A DNA stretch of 64,000 nucleotides from Cystobacter ferrugineus (GCF_001887355.1 NZ_MPIN01000024.1:1-64000); one strand, 5' to 3'; counted from the stretch's first letter, positions 38,220 through 47,336 are shown. Numbers and translations are program-made. The notes: generated by a model not told the origin, from the sequence alone.

Positions 38220-41200
38220 ATGGGGGTCACGGCGGTGTACACGAGACATTCCGGTAAGACTGGCATTTTACTTCTATTGGCCGCGGCCATGGGTTCGGTC
38301 TGGAGTGGCCTTGTCCCCGAGGCGAGAGCGGCTCCGAGTGCCGCCTACAACTGGCGCAACGTCGTGACCGGGGGCGGGGGTGGTTTCATTCCGGGAATCA
38401 TCTTCAACAAGAAGCAGAAGGATTTGATCTACGCCCGGACGGACATTGGCGGCGCGTACCGTTGGAATGCCGTGACCTCGAGCTGGATTCCGCTCTCCGA
38501 CACGACGGGCTGGGTGGATTGGAACAAGAATGGTGTCGATGCCCTGGCCACCGACCCGGTCGAGCCGAACCGCGTCTACATGGCAACCGGCACCTATACG
38601 AACGACTGGGATACGAACGGTCAGATCATGCGTTCGACCGACAAGGGGGATACGTGGCAGGTGACGCCCCTCCCGTTCAAGGTCGGCGGCAACATGCCCG
38701 GACGCTCCATGGGGGAGCGGCTGGTGATTGATCCGAACAAGAACAACATCCTGTTCTTCGGCGCGCGCAGCGGCAACGGGCTGTGGAAGAGCACGGACTA
38801 CGGAGCGACCTGGACGAAGGTCACCCAATTCCCCAACCCCGGGACCTACGTTCAAGACCCGAACAACTCCTACGGGAATGACATCGTCGGGCTGGCGTGG
38901 ATCACGTTCGACCCTGGCACGGGGACGGCTGGCAGCGCGACGCAGACGCTCTACGTGGGGGTCGCGGACAAGGAGAACAACATCTTCCGCAGCACGGACG
39001 GCGGCGCCACCTGGGAGGCGGTTGCCGGCCAGCCCGTCGGCTACCTGCCGCACCATGGTGAGCTTTCCTCCAATGGCAACCTCTACATCTCCTATAGCGA
39101 TGGCGTCGGTCCCTACGACGGCACCAAGGGGGATGTCTGGAAGTTCAACACGCAGACGGGAGTCTGGACGAACATCAGCCCCGTGCCGAGCAGCAGCACG
39201 GACAATTATTTCGGCTACGGCGGCCTCGCCGTGGACGCGCAACACCCGGACACGCTCGTGGTCGCCACGCTGAATAGCTGGTGGCCGGATGCCAAGCTCT
39301 TCCGCAGCACGAACGGCGGTGCGACCTGGACGGGGATCTGGGACTGGGATGGCTACCCGACCCGGAAGCTCCGCTACACGCAAGACATCTCGGGGGCGCC
39401 CTGGCTGACGATGGGTATCGAGCCCATCCCGCCGACGCCTTCTCCCAAGCTGGGCTGGATGATCGGGGATCTCGAGATCGATCCCTTCAACTCCAACCGG
39501 ATGATGTACGGAACGGGCGCGACCCTGTACGGTACGAACAACCTGACGGACTGGGACAGCGGCGGCAAGGTGAATATCTCCGTCATGGCCAAGGGAATCG
39601 AGGAGACGGCCATCATGGAGCTGATCAGCCCACCGGCTGGCGCGCCGCTCCTCAGCGCGATGGGTGACATCTCCGGCTTCCGCCATGATGACCTGACGGC
39701 GCCACCCGCCAAGACGATGTCCGTGCCGGCGTGGAGCACGACGTACGGCATCGACTACGCGGAACTCAACCCGGGCTTCACGGTTCGTGTGGGAATGGCG
39801 GATTACTCGGCGGATGCCAATGCCAGGTCGGTGGGCCTCTCCCATGATGGAGGCGCGAACTGGTACAAGGCGTCCTCCGAGCCGACGGGGACGAAGGGCG
39901 GGGGGACGGTCGCGGTCTCGGCCGACGGCAACGCCATCGTGTGGAGCACGTCGGATGTGGGGGTGTACTACTCGAAGTCGGGCGGCAACTCCTGGACGGC
40001 CAGCAGCGGCATTCCGGCGGGTGCGAAGCTCGCCTCCGACCGCGTGAACCCGAACAAGTTCTACGCCTACTCGGCCGGCAGGTTCTATCTCAGCACCAAT
40101 GGGGGCGCCACGTTCACCCAGACAGCCGCGGCGGGTCTTCCCAGCAGCGGTGCCGCCTCGCTCGAGGCCGTTCCTGGCCGCGAGGGCGACGTCTGGTACG
40201 CTGGTGGCAATGAGAACCCTGGCCCCTATGGCCTGTGGCATTCGACCGATTCCGGCGCGACCTTCACGAAGCTGGCGAACGTGCAGGAGGCCGACGGAGT
40301 CGGGTTCGGGAAGGCGGCACCGGGACAGAGCTACATGGCCTTGTACGTCATCGCCAGGATCGATGATGTGCGCGGCTTCTTCCGCTCGGACGATGGGGGT
40401 GCTTCCTGGGTGAGGGTGAATGACGCTCAGCATCAGTACGCGAGGGTCACGACGATCACCGGTGATCCGCGGGTGTATGGCCGCGTCTATGTGGGCACGA
40501 ACGGCCGCGGCATCGTCTATGGCGACCCGGTGGGTGGTACGCCGGATCCGGATCCGGTCAAGCAGTCGACCATCAGTCCGACGAGCTCTTCTTTCGACAA
40601 GAAGACGGCCAATCAAGCGGACATCACCGTGACGATGACGCTGAACGGGAACACCTTCGGCGGCATCAAGAATGGCACGGCGACGCTCGTGTCCGGCACG
40701 GATTACACCGTCTCCGGCTCGATCGTGACCCTGTCGAAGAGCTATCTGGCCGGGCAGCCCGTCGGGACGACGAGCCTGACCTTCCAGTTCAGCGCGGGCA
40801 CGTCACCCGTTCTGGCCATCACGGTGATCGACACGACCTCCGCTGGCTCGGGGAACATCAAGGTGCAGATGTACAACGGGTCCACGGCGGCGGCCGTCAA
40901 TGGCGTCAACCCGAGACTCAAACTGGTCAATACGGGAACGAGCGCCGTCGCGCTCTCGACCGTCAAGCTCCGCTACTACTACACCATTGACGGGGAGAAG
41001 CCGCAGAGCTTCTTCTGCGACTGGTCCCACGTGGGCGGCTCGAATGTCACCGGAACCTTCGTCAAGATGGCGACACCGGCGGCTGGTGCCGATCACTATC
41101 TCGAGGTTGGCTTCACGAGCGGAGCAGGCAGCCTCGCGGCTGGACAGAGCATCGAGGTCCAGGCCCGGTTCTCCAAATCCGATTGGAGCAACTACACGCA

Positions 41201-41303
41201 GCCGGGCGACTACTCCTTTGCCTCGACGGGCGCGGCATATGCGGACTGGAGCAAGGTGACTGGATACATCTCCGGTGGCCTCCAGTGGGGACTCGAGCCC
41301 TGA
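38220..41303 (+). CDS. Modular GH74 xyloglucanase (GH74-X2-CBM3)
   Basis: A 1027-residue secreted enzyme. The signal peptide ends near EARAAP. The GH74 domain (about residues 45-770) is a double seven-bladed propeller with many Asp-box turns (STDKGDTW, STDYGATW, STNGGATW); the catalytic Asp75 lies in YARTDIGGAYRW. An X2 immunoglobulin-like module (about 780-870; STISPTSSSFDKKTANQADITVT) and a C-terminal CBM3 cellulose-binding module (about 875-1027; IKVQMYNGSTAAAVNGVNPRLKLVNTG ending GLQWGLEP) follow. GH74 enzymes cut the glucan backbone of xyloglucan. This X2-CBM3 tail is typical of Paenibacillus/Clostridium cellulases, so lateral transfer is likely. Start 38220 chosen because it leads into the signal peptide. 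Confidence 0.93.
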   Translation: MGVTAVYTRHSGKTGILLLLAAAMGSVWSGLVPEARAAPSAAYNWRNVVTGGGGGFIPGIIFNKKQKDLIYARTDIGGAYRWNAVTSSWIPLSDTTGWVDWNKNGVDALATDPVEPNRVYMATGTYTNDWDTNGQIMRSTDKGDTWQVTPLPFKVGGNMPGRSMGERLVIDPNKNNILFFGARSGNGLWKSTDYGATWTKVTQFPNPGTYVQDPNNSYGNDIVGLAWITFDPGTGTAGSATQTLYVGVADKENNIFRSTDGGATWEAVAGQPVGYLPHHGELSSNGNLYISYSDGVGPYDGTKGDVWKFNTQTGVWTNISPVPSSSTDNYFGYGGLAVDAQHPDTLVVATLNSWWPDAKLFRSTNGGATWTGIWDWDGYPTRKLRYTQDISGAPWLTMGIEPIPPTPSPKLGWMIGDLEIDPFNSNRMMYGTGATLYGTNNLTDWDSGGKVNISVMAKGIEETAIMELISPPAGAPLLSAMGDISGFRHDDLTAPPAKTMSVPAWSTTYGIDYAELNPGFTVRVGMADYSADANARSVGLSHDGGANWYKASSEPTGTKGGGTVAVSADGNAIVWSTSDVGVYYSKSGGNSWTASSGIPAGAKLASDRVNPNKFYAYSAGRFYLSTNGGATFTQTAAAGLPSSGAASLEAVPGREGDVWYAGGNENPGPYGLWHSTDSGATFTKLANVQEADGVGFGKAAPGQSYMALYVIARIDDVRGFFRSDDGGASWVRVNDAQHQYARVTTITGDPRVYGRVYVGTNGRGIVYGDPVGGTPDPDPVKQSTISPTSSSFDKKTANQADITVTMTLNGNTFGGIKNGTATLVSGTDYTVSGSIVTLSKSYLAGQPVGTTSLTFQFSAGTSPVLAITVIDTTSAGSGNIKVQMYNGSTAAAVNGVNPRLKLVNTGTSAVALSTVKLRYYYTIDGEKPQSFFCDWSHVGGSNVTGTFVKMATPAAGADHYLEVGFTSGAGSLAAGQSIEVQARFSKSDWSNYTQPGDYSFASTGAAYADWSKVTGYISGGLQWGLEP

Positions 41304-41313
41304 TGTGAACGTC

Positions 41314-41350
41314 CCGGCCCGGAGTGGAATGGAGGTCCGCTCCGGGCCGG
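41314..41350. terminator. Hairpin between convergent GH74 and ABA4-like genes
   Basis: An 11-bp perfect stem, CCGGCCCGGAG (41314-41324) with CTCCGGGCCGG (41340-41350), lies 11 bp after the GH74 stop. There is no T-run, so it may act as a bidirectional or factor-assisted terminator. Confidence 0.5.
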
Positions 41351-41390
41351 AGTGCGATCGATGACGCTTGCGTTGGCGAGCGGATGAGCC

Positions 41391-41858
41391 TCATGCGGCC
41401 TTCTCGGTCTCGGGTTCCTCGTGGAGGGTGAGTGCCCTGCGCATGAAGAACCGGAGGATGAGGTACACCAGGAGCCCTGTCGGGCCAAACATCATGGTCA
41501 ACAGGACACAGGGGGCCACCGCCAGATGGGGGAGTCCGCGACGCCCCGAATCCCGGACGATCCACGCGCCGACGAACAGGTCGAACGCCAGGTAGTGGAT
41601 CCAGCAGAGCACCGCCACCCAGGGGTCGCTGAAGAGCAGCATGGCGCCCCGGAGGTTCGCCGCGCTGGCTCCCTCGGGGATGGACGCACTCAGATTCAAG
41701 CCCAGCATCAGGCCCAGATGCGCCACGCCCAGCAACACGGGTATCAGCACGGAGTGGATCAGCCTCCGTGTCCACTTCCAGCGAGGTGCGAACAGCAGCA
41801 GCGCCCACGCGGGAAACACACCATAGTTGAAGAGATTGAATACGGTTTCGACTCTCAT
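41391..41858 (-). CDS. ABA4-like (DUF4281) membrane protein
   Basis: A 155-residue integral membrane protein with about four helices. The pattern NLFNYGVFPAWALLLFAPRW at the start, a central SDPWVAVLCWIHYLAFDLFVGAWI and a MFGPTGLLVYLILRF helix match the ABA4-like family. In plants ABA4 is needed for neoxanthin synthesis; bacterial members are of unknown role, and no carotenoid genes are near. The ATG at 41858 begins the first helix directly; the longer upstream frame has no support. Confidence 0.82.
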   Translation of the reverse strand: MRVETVFNLFNYGVFPAWALLLFAPRWKWTRRLIHSVLIPVLLGVAHLGLMLGLNLSASIPEGASAANLRGAMLLFSDPWVAVLCWIHYLAFDLFVGAWIVRDSGRRGLPHLAVAPCVLLTMMFGPTGLLVYLILRFFMRRALTLHEEPETEKAA

Positions 41859-42338
41859 ACAGCCCTCCAGTTCGGCACTGCGGATGGGACTCGCGGATGA
41901 ATCGACGCAGCGAAGGAGAGCCGTGGCGCTGGATGCCTTTCGGGCTGCTCGCCCCGTCGGACGACAGGCGGCGAGCGAGCGCGAGGCAGCCATCCGTCGG
42001 TCAGCAACGGGGCCTCGGAGCGTTCGCTTGTCGGGTTGCTCACTCCGCCATCACCGGCTCATGACGTGAACTCCCGCGGAAATCCGCGGATCGTTGTCGC
42101 GATGGCGCAATCGAGCGACCAATGGGCGACCGGCCTACCAGGAGCGATAGGCGATTCACCTCGAAAGGCCGCGTGGCGGAGGATGTCAGCGAGAGGAGAT
42201 CATGAGAGACGCGGGGGACGCGTCGAGACAGAAGCTACACCTCGTCGCCGGATTTGCAATGGCTTTTTCGCGGGCAAAGCCCGGGCAGGCGGCGGCCTGG
42301 AGGCTGGCGCCGAGAGCGTGACGTGGGAGAATTCAGCC
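41859..42338. other. Intergenic region, ABA4-like and GNAT genes
   Basis: About 480 bp between divergent genes. An open frame continuous with the GNAT gene crosses part of it but has no similarity to acetyltransferases and no good start. No operator or promoter was recognised. Confidence 0.35.
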
Positions 42339-43205
42339 ATGACCCCTCCCGCCGTCGTGGAAATCGACCACCGCGACCCCGCGCTGCAAGCCGCCTTCTG
42401 TGACTACGTGCCTCGGGTCTTCCGCACCGTGGACTTCCGGCGCTGGTGCGAGTGGGGTGAATGGAACGATGACTACCGAGCCTTCGCGGTGCTCGACGAG
42501 GGGCGCGTGGTGGCCAATGCCTCGGTGATGCGGATGCGGCTGCGGATCGAGGGGCGCGAGGTCATCGGCTACCAGCTCGGCGCGGTCGGCTGCGTGCCCT
42601 CCCACCGGGGGAGGGGGTTGTCGCGGGGGGTGATGAGCGCGGCGCTCGAGTCTTGCGGCGAAGCGCCCGTGCTGTTGTTCGCCAACAAGAACGTGCTCGG
42701 CTTCTATCCGCGCTTCGGGTTCAAGCCTTGGGAGCAGGCGTTGTTCGGCGCGGCGTTCCACGCGGTGCCTGGAGGTGAGCCCGCACCGGTGCTCGACCTG
42801 GTGGAGGCTCACGTGCGCGAGGGGCTGGTCTCCCTGTCCGAAGAGGGGCTCGCGGTGACCGAGCGCTTTGGCTCACGCGGCCATGCGAGGATCGCGAGCT
42901 GGTATGCGGCGAATGCCTTCTCGCGACCCCTTCGCCAGTTGCACGCCGATGCCTGGGTGTTCGCCGGCGTCGAGAACGGCACGCTCTACATCGACGACAT
43001 CTTCGCGCGTGAGCCCTTTGACCCGCGGCCCCACATTCCGCGATTGATTGACCAGCCCATTACCGCGGTCCATTTCGGCTTCACTCCCGAGCGTTGGTGG
43101 CCTTGGGCGGGTGTCGCCGGCGAGGACTCGGAGGCCTACCTCTTCGTGCGCAACCTGGGGCCCCCGTCCGGTCCGCATCGGTTTCCGGTGATGGCACGAA
43201 CCTGA
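42339..43205 (+). CDS. GNAT-family N-acetyltransferase
   Basis: A protein of about 288 residues. The acetyl-CoA binding motif VPSHRGRGLSRGVM lies near residues 87-101, preceded by the VIGYQLGAVGCV strand. The FANKNVLGFYPRFGFKPW segment is the usual C-terminal GNAT signature. The last 120 residues are an extra domain of unclear fold, as in Eis-like acetyltransferases. The substrate is unknown. The start at 42339 is taken because it begins the conserved domain and has GGGAG 9 nt upstream. Confidence 0.8.
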   Translation: MTPPAVVEIDHRDPALQAAFCDYVPRVFRTVDFRRWCEWGEWNDDYRAFAVLDEGRVVANASVMRMRLRIEGREVIGYQLGAVGCVPSHRGRGLSRGVMSAALESCGEAPVLLFANKNVLGFYPRFGFKPWEQALFGAAFHAVPGGEPAPVLDLVEAHVREGLVSLSEEGLAVTERFGSRGHARIASWYAANAFSRPLRQLHADAWVFAGVENGTLYIDDIFAREPFDPRPHIPRLIDQPITAVHFGFTPERWWPWAGVAGEDSEAYLFVRNLGPPSGPHRFPVMART

Positions 43206-43249
43206 TGCCTCGGCTTCGACGAGCCGCGGCATGGGGTCCTCTTGGGGCG

Positions 43250-43819
43250 TCATGTTCCGTAAGGGATGGCCTCCCGTGCGTCGCGCAGGGCCTTGGCCCA
43301 CCAGCCGAGTCGCGTGAGCAGCAGGTCCATGGCCTTCCGGACGCGCTCGGGCTCGCGCGGCTCACCGGCTTCGTCGAACTGCTGCCAGGCGTTGGTGAAG
43401 CTCACGCAGTCCCGGATGGTGACCGCGTGCAGTTCCGCGAAGACCTGGCGCAACTGCTCCACGGCGCGCAGACCTCCCGAGATGCCTCCGTAGGAGACGA
43501 ACGCCACGGGTCTGGCCTGCCAGGGCGTGTGGATCGCGTCGATGAGGAACTTGAGCGCCGCGGGGTAGCCGTGGTTGTACTCCGGCGTGACGACGATGAA
43601 GGCATCCGCCCTCGCGAGGCGCTCATGCAGCGCGAGCACCTCGGCGCCGGCCTGCTGTTCATGTCGTCCTGGGAGTGCCAGGGCGGCCGGGTCCACCACT
43701 TCCAGGGTGAACGTGCCCTGCCGGGCAATCTCGGCGGCGGCCCACCTCGCCACGGTGTCGCAGAAGCGGCCCTCGCGGGTGCTGCCGTAGATCAGTGCGA
43801 CCTTCATCTTTCGCTCCAT
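43250..43819 (-). CDS. NAD(P)H-dependent FMN reductase
   Basis: A 189-residue flavodoxin-like reductase. VALIYGSTREGRFCDTVA is the FMN-phosphate loop, and AFIVVTPEYNHGYPAALKFLIDA is the family's hallmark. It should reduce FMN or quinones with NAD(P)H in the cytoplasm. The start at 43819 has AAGGA 8 nt upstream. It is the second gene of an operon with the monooxygenase at 43853-44638 (33-bp gap), read from the SoxR-box promoter. Two-electron quinone reduction would fit a redox-cycling stress response, which is inference. Confidence 0.9.
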   Translation of the reverse strand: MERKMKVALIYGSTREGRFCDTVARWAAAEIARQGTFTLEVVDPAALALPGRHEQQAGAEVLALHERLARADAFIVVTPEYNHGYPAALKFLIDAIHTPWQARPVAFVSYGGISGGLRAVEQLRQVFAELHAVTIRDCVSFTNAWQQFDEAGEPREPERVRKAMDLLLTRLGWWAKALRDAREAIPYGT

Positions 43820-43852
43820 GGGGTTGTCCTTCCTCTCTCGGGTGGGTGTGCG

Positions 43853-44638
43853 TCAGGTCGTGGTCGGCGGAAGAAACAAGCCCCGGTAGGGAAGGTGTCG
43901 CCTCGCCTGAGCCCAGCTCGGAGTGCCTGTTGCCCCGTTGCCCTTCAGCCCGGGGAAGTGCATCACGCGGTGCCACTGGGGAGAGGCGCTCGCGGGCGTT
44001 GTGGTGGAGCTCTCCAGGAATGCACGGTGTGCCGCGGCATCCGTCCACTCGGCCAGGTTGAGTACCCGCATGCCGTCGGTGCTCAGGTGGAAGTGGGCGG
44101 CGAGCAGCCCGGACTGTGCGCGACTCCCCGTGGCGGCGGCCTCGAGCACGGCTTCCACCCAGCGCTGCTGTCGCTCCGGGTCCGGGCCCTCGAAGGTGAT
44201 GTCGACGGTGACGATGCAGCCGGGCGGTTCCGACGGACCCTCCACGACGAAGTCGCGAAAGGGACGGTAGGTGACGACTCCGTGGCGTTCGATGCCGGGG
44301 ACAGCGGCGAGGATGCCCTGGACACGCTCCGGTGGGTCGTTTCTCCGGAAGAGCTGGAGGGCCTCGTCGCCGGTCCACTGGGAGTAATGGGTCACCGTCG
44401 TCCCGTCTTCGCCCAGCAAGCAACTGTATGAGAGCAGCCCCTCCGGCCACGGTACGTGCTCCCACGCGTCCATGGCCGCATTGGCGGCGGCCTGCTGGGC
44501 CTCACGCGTGGGCACCGTCCATCGGCTCGAGAGAACGAGGCCGACGTCGGGACGCTGGATGGGGGGGAGGCGGGCGGACAGATGCTCCGGGGGCCGGAGG
44601 GCTGGATGCTTCGGGGTTCGTGGCGCTTGAAAGTTCAT
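43853..44638 (-). CDS. Antibiotic biosynthesis monooxygenase (ABM) family protein
   Basis: A 261-residue protein with two tandem ferredoxin-like ABM domains (about residues 35-130 and 135-245). Both halves show the dimeric alpha-beta-barrel pattern: [11 protein letters not shown]...[25 protein letters not shown], then [11 protein letters not shown]...[29 protein letters not shown]. Such proteins oxidise quinone-like or phenolic compounds without cofactor, or act as haem/quinone chaperones. Its start lies only a few bases from the predicted transcription start of the SoxR-box promoter, so the message may be nearly leaderless. The substrate is unknown. Confidence 0.85.
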   Translation of the reverse strand: MNFQAPRTPKHPALRPPEHLSARLPPIQRPDVGLVLSSRWTVPTREAQQAAANAAMDAWEHVPWPEGLLSYSCLLGEDGTTVTHYSQWTGDEALQLFRRNDPPERVQGILAAVPGIERHGVVTYRPFRDFVVEGPSEPPGCIVTVDITFEGPDPERQQRWVEAVLEAAATGSRAQSGLLAAHFHLSTDGMRVLNLAEWTDAAAHRAFLESSTTTPASASPQWHRVMHFPGLKGNGATGTPSWAQARRHLPYRGLFLPPTTT

Positions 44639-44643
44639 GCCCC

Positions 44644-44680
44644 TATCCCTAAGACCTCAACAATACTTGAGGTCAAGGGG
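44644..44680 (-). promoter_or_regulatory. SoxR-dependent promoter with consensus SoxR box
   Basis: The 18-bp box CCTCAA-N6-TTGAGG (44655-44672) matches the E. coli soxS consensus, and symmetry extends to GACCTCAA/TTGAGGTC (44653-44674). Read on the minus strand, a TTGACC -35 element and a TAGGGA -10 element are separated by 19 bp, the over-long spacer typical of MerR-family promoters. The direction is toward the monooxygenase gene; soxR starts 15 bp to the right. Confidence 0.9.
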
Positions 44681-44689
44681 TGGAAGTGC

Positions 44690-45160
44690 ATGGCACGAAT
44701 CGACCCGAAGCATTTCACGAAGGAGCTCAGCGTCGGCGAGGTGGCGGCGCGCAGCGGGGTGGCTGTCTCCACACTGCACTTCTACGAGGCGCAGGGCCTC
44801 ATCACCGGCTGGCGCAACGCGGGCAATCACCGCCGCTACGCGAGGGACGTGCTGCGCCGGGTGGCCATCATCAAGGTGGCGCAGCGCGCGGGCGTTCCCC
44901 TGGCGACCATCCGAGAAGCCCTGCAATCGCTGCCGGAGGGGCGCACGCCCTCGGCCGCGGATTGGGCCACGTTGTCGGCCGCGTGGAGGGATGAGCTGAA
45001 CGGCCGCATCCAGAGGCTGACGCGGCTGCGCGATCAGATGGACAGCTGCATCGGCTGCGGCTGCCTGTCGCTGGAGTCCTGCCCACTGCGCAACCCCTGG
45101 GACGAGCTCTCCGAGCAGGGACCGGGCCCGAGGCTGCTCGACCCGGGCTCGGGCGATTAG
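44690..45160 (+). CDS. soxR: Redox-sensing regulator SoxR
   Basis: A 156-residue MerR-family regulator. The N-terminal winged helix has [26 protein letters not shown], then a long dimerisation helix, then the [2Fe-2S] ligands [12 protein letters not shown] (CxxCxCx5C) near residues 119-130, the diagnostic feature of SoxR. Oxidation of the cluster by redox-cycling compounds turns on the target promoter. Its SoxR box lies between it and the divergent monooxygenase-reductase operon, so those are the direct targets, as in non-enteric bacteria that lack SoxS. Its stop overlaps that of the convergent DHFR-like gene by 4 bp. Confidence 0.97.
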   Translation: MARIDPKHFTKELSVGEVAARSGVAVSTLHFYEAQGLITGWRNAGNHRRYARDVLRRVAIIKVAQRAGVPLATIREALQSLPEGRTPSAADWATLSAAWRDELNGRIQRLTRLRDQMDSCIGCGCLSLESCPLRNPWDELSEQGPGPRLLDPGSGD

Positions 45161-45726
45161 CCGGGAGAGGGGGCTTGAGCGGTTGGGGTGCCCGCGGGGA
45201 GGACATAGCGCAGCTCCACCAGCCCCTGTCCGAAGCGCTTCACACCCGCGAGTTCGAGCGGCGTGTGCAGGGCCGCCGCCAGGAGGGGCGCCCCCGCGCG
45301 GAGGAAGACGGGGACGACGCACAGGTGCAACTCGTCGACGAGGCCATGCGCCGCGAATTGCGCGGCCAGGTCTCCGCCCCCCATCATCCAGATGTTCTTG
45401 CCCCCGGCGGCCTCGACCATCCGGGCATGCACCGCCCGGACGTCCTCCGAGGTGAAGCGCACGTCCGCGCCCGGGAGGGCGGGTAGCTGCCGGTGGGTGA
45501 ACACCCAGGTCGGGAGCCCCGAATAGGGCCACTCCTTGCCCTCGCCGAGGAGGAACTCATACGTCCGAGCTCCCATGGCGAGGGCGCCAATGCCCGAGAG
45601 GAAGCTCTGGTAGTGCTCCATCACTCCTTCGGCATCGTTGAACTGGAAGAGCCACTCGAGCCGCCCCTGCGCATCCGCGATGTATCCGTCGAGGCTCGCC
45701 GCCACGTAGTACTGGGTTCTGGTCAT
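45157..45726 (-). CDS. Dihydrofolate reductase-like (RibD C-terminal fold) protein
   Basis: A 189-residue protein of the DHFR/RibD_C family. [13 protein letters not shown] is the family's opening strand and loop; [15 protein letters not shown] and [31 protein letters not shown] are the NADPH-binding pieces. Members often use unknown substrates and are not true folate enzymes. The ATG at 45726 is chosen because it starts the conserved strand. It is divergent from the WYL regulator, with a palindrome between them, so it is likely that regulator's target. Confidence 0.88.
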   Translation of the reverse strand: MTRTQYYVAASLDGYIADAQGRLEWLFQFNDAEGVMEHYQSFLSGIGALAMGARTYEFLLGEGKEWPYSGLPTWVFTHRQLPALPGADVRFTSEDVRAVHARMVEAAGGKNIWMMGGGDLAAQFAAHGLVDELHLCVVPVFLRAGAPLLAAALHTPLELAGVKRFGQGLVELRYVLPAGTPTAQAPSPG

Positions 45727-45748
45727 GGGCGGGAGCCTGCGCGCCTCT

Positions 45749-45769
45749 CCCTGACACCTCCTGTCAGGG
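45749..45769. promoter_or_regulatory. Palindromic operator between DHFR-like and WYL genes
   Basis: A perfect inverted repeat CCCTGACA-N5-TGTCAGGG in the 64-bp gap between divergent genes. Arms containing TGACA/TGTCA are typical of operators for WYL-domain YafY-type regulators, which commonly control a divergent small enzyme. Confidence 0.65.
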
Positions 45770-45790
45770 ATTCTCGGGCACAATGTGGCC

Positions 45791-46774
45791 ATGAAATCGA
45801 GCCGACTGCTGGCGTTGCTCCTGCAGCTCCAGCGCCGTGGGAAGGCCACCGCGCCGCAACTCGCCGCCGAGCTGGAGGTGTCCGTCCGGACGCTCTACCG
45901 GGACGTCGCCGCGCTGATGGCCGCGGGCGTGCCGCTGTGGACGGAGCCCGGGCCGCAGGGCGGCATCCGCCTGGTGGAGGGGTGGCGGACGCGGCTGGAT
46001 GGACTGACGGCGCCCGAGGCGACGGCCCTCCTGCTCTCCGGCGCGCCCCGGGCCGTGTCGGACCTGGGGCTCGCCGCGGTGGCGGCAAGCGCTCGTGCGA
46101 AGGTGGACGCCACGCTCCCCGAGGCCCTGCGCGCGAGGGCGGGCGCCCTGCGTGAGCGCTTCCACCTGGATGCGCCCGGGTGGTTCTCGCGGCCCGAGCC
46201 GCTCGAGGCGCTGCCCGCCGTGGCCGAGGCCGTGTGGGAGTGCCGACGGCTGGACCTGCGCTACGGGAAGGAGGGCGTCAGGCGACGCGTGGACCCGCTC
46301 GGGCTCGTCCTCAAGGGAGGCACCTGGTACCTCGTCGCACGCCACCGCGGGCAGGTGCGCACCTACCGGGTGAGCCGCGTGGCGCGCGCCACGCTCACCG
46401 AAGCGCGCTTCACACGCCCCGCGGGCTTCGAGCTGGCCGCCTGGTGGGAGCAGACCTCGGCGGAGTTCGACCGCTCGCTGCTGCGCCATCCCTGCACGGT
46501 GCGCCTGTCGCGGCGGGCCTGCCGCCTGCTGCCGCACCTCCTGCCTCATGATGCCGTGCGGGAGATGCTCGCGGCGGCAGGGCCGGAGGACGAGGAGGGG
46601 TGGAGGACGGCGGAGCTCCGGCTGGAGAGCGAAGAGGTGGCGGTGGACCAGCTCGCCGGGCTCGGTGATGGCGTGGAGGTCCTCGCGCCCCTCTCGCTCC
46701 GCTCCCGTCTCCACGCGGTTGCCCTGCGCATGGCGGCCCTCAATGCCGGGGAGCCGCGCGCACGGAAACAGTGA
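45791..46774 (+). CDS. WYL-domain transcriptional regulator (YafY type)
   Basis: A 327-residue regulator. The N-terminal helix-turn-helix (RRGKATAPQLAAELEVSVRTLYRDVAALMAAGVPL) is a DeoR-like HTH_11. The central WYL domain has GGTWYLVARHRGQVRTYRVSRV with the W-Y-L signature, followed by a C-terminal WCX extension ending near LNAGEPRARKQ. WYL proteins sense small molecules or nucleic acid. The ATG at 45791 is preferred over the GTG two codons earlier. The palindrome just upstream, shared with the divergent DHFR-like gene, is its likely binding site. Confidence 0.9.
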   Translation: MKSSRLLALLLQLQRRGKATAPQLAAELEVSVRTLYRDVAALMAAGVPLWTEPGPQGGIRLVEGWRTRLDGLTAPEATALLLSGAPRAVSDLGLAAVAASARAKVDATLPEALRARAGALRERFHLDAPGWFSRPEPLEALPAVAEAVWECRRLDLRYGKEGVRRRVDPLGLVLKGGTWYLVARHRGQVRTYRVSRVARATLTEARFTRPAGFELAAWWEQTSAEFDRSLLRHPCTVRLSRRACRLLPHLLPHDAVREMLAAAGPEDEEGWRTAELRLESEEVAVDQLAGLGDGVEVLAPLSLRSRLHAVALRMAALNAGEPRARKQ

Positions 46775-46864
46775 ACCCACGCGCGACGTCACGAGCGTCG
46801 TGGGCAATCATCACCCGTGGTGTGATAGAAAGGGCCGTCACCACACCCCTCCAGGTCCTCACAC

Positions 46865-47335
46865 ATGCGCGTTCACCTTTCCGGCATCCGACTCGTACCG
46901 GTCGTTCTCGTGCTTGCCTCAGGATGTAGGAAGGAACCCCAGACAGAGGGGGAGGTGGCCCTCGAAACGGACAACCTGCCTGGCGCGGACACCAATGGCA
47001 ATGGAGTCCGTGACGATCTGGATGCTTATATAGATGCAAAGCCAGACACGGTCGCTCAGAAGAAAGCATTGCGCCAGCTCTCGGCGGCCTTGAGCGGTAC
47101 GCTCATCGTGGACGCCACCCGTGAAACAGCACTGCGCGAGGCGGCATCCAGGCTCAGCGATGGTATCAACTGCGTCTGGAGGAACTACGATGCGGCAACC
47201 GCCATGAAGAGGGTGGAGGAGATGGAGAAGGTTGGGATGAATACTCGCGCGCGCGTCGATGCCTACGACAGATACAACACCGCCCGGAGTGGGAGCGTGA
47301 TGTCACTTCCCGAGGGGGATACCTGTATCAAATAA
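46865..47335 (+). CDS. Small lipoprotein with thrombospondin type 3-like Ca loop
   Basis: A 156-residue lipoprotein: signal peptide, then a lipobox (LASGC, Cys21). The mature N-terminus contains DTNGNGVRDDLDAYI (about residues 42-56), a calcium-binding loop of the thrombospondin type 3 kind common in myxobacterial surface proteins. The rest is helical with two cysteines (about residues 102 and 154) that may pair. No known family. The next, apparently decayed, gene begins one base after its stop. Confidence 0.65.
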   Translation: MRVHLSGIRLVPVVLVLASGCRKEPQTEGEVALETDNLPGADTNGNGVRDDLDAYIDAKPDTVAQKKALRQLSAALSGTLIVDATRETALREAASRLSDGINCVWRNYDAATAMKRVEEMEKVGMNTRARVDAYDRYNTARSGSVMSLPEGDTCIK

Positions 47336-47336
47336 C

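Noticed and set aside
38274-40616. 780-codon minus-strand open frame
   Set aside because: Shadow of the GH74 gene; Arg/Val/His-rich and without domains.
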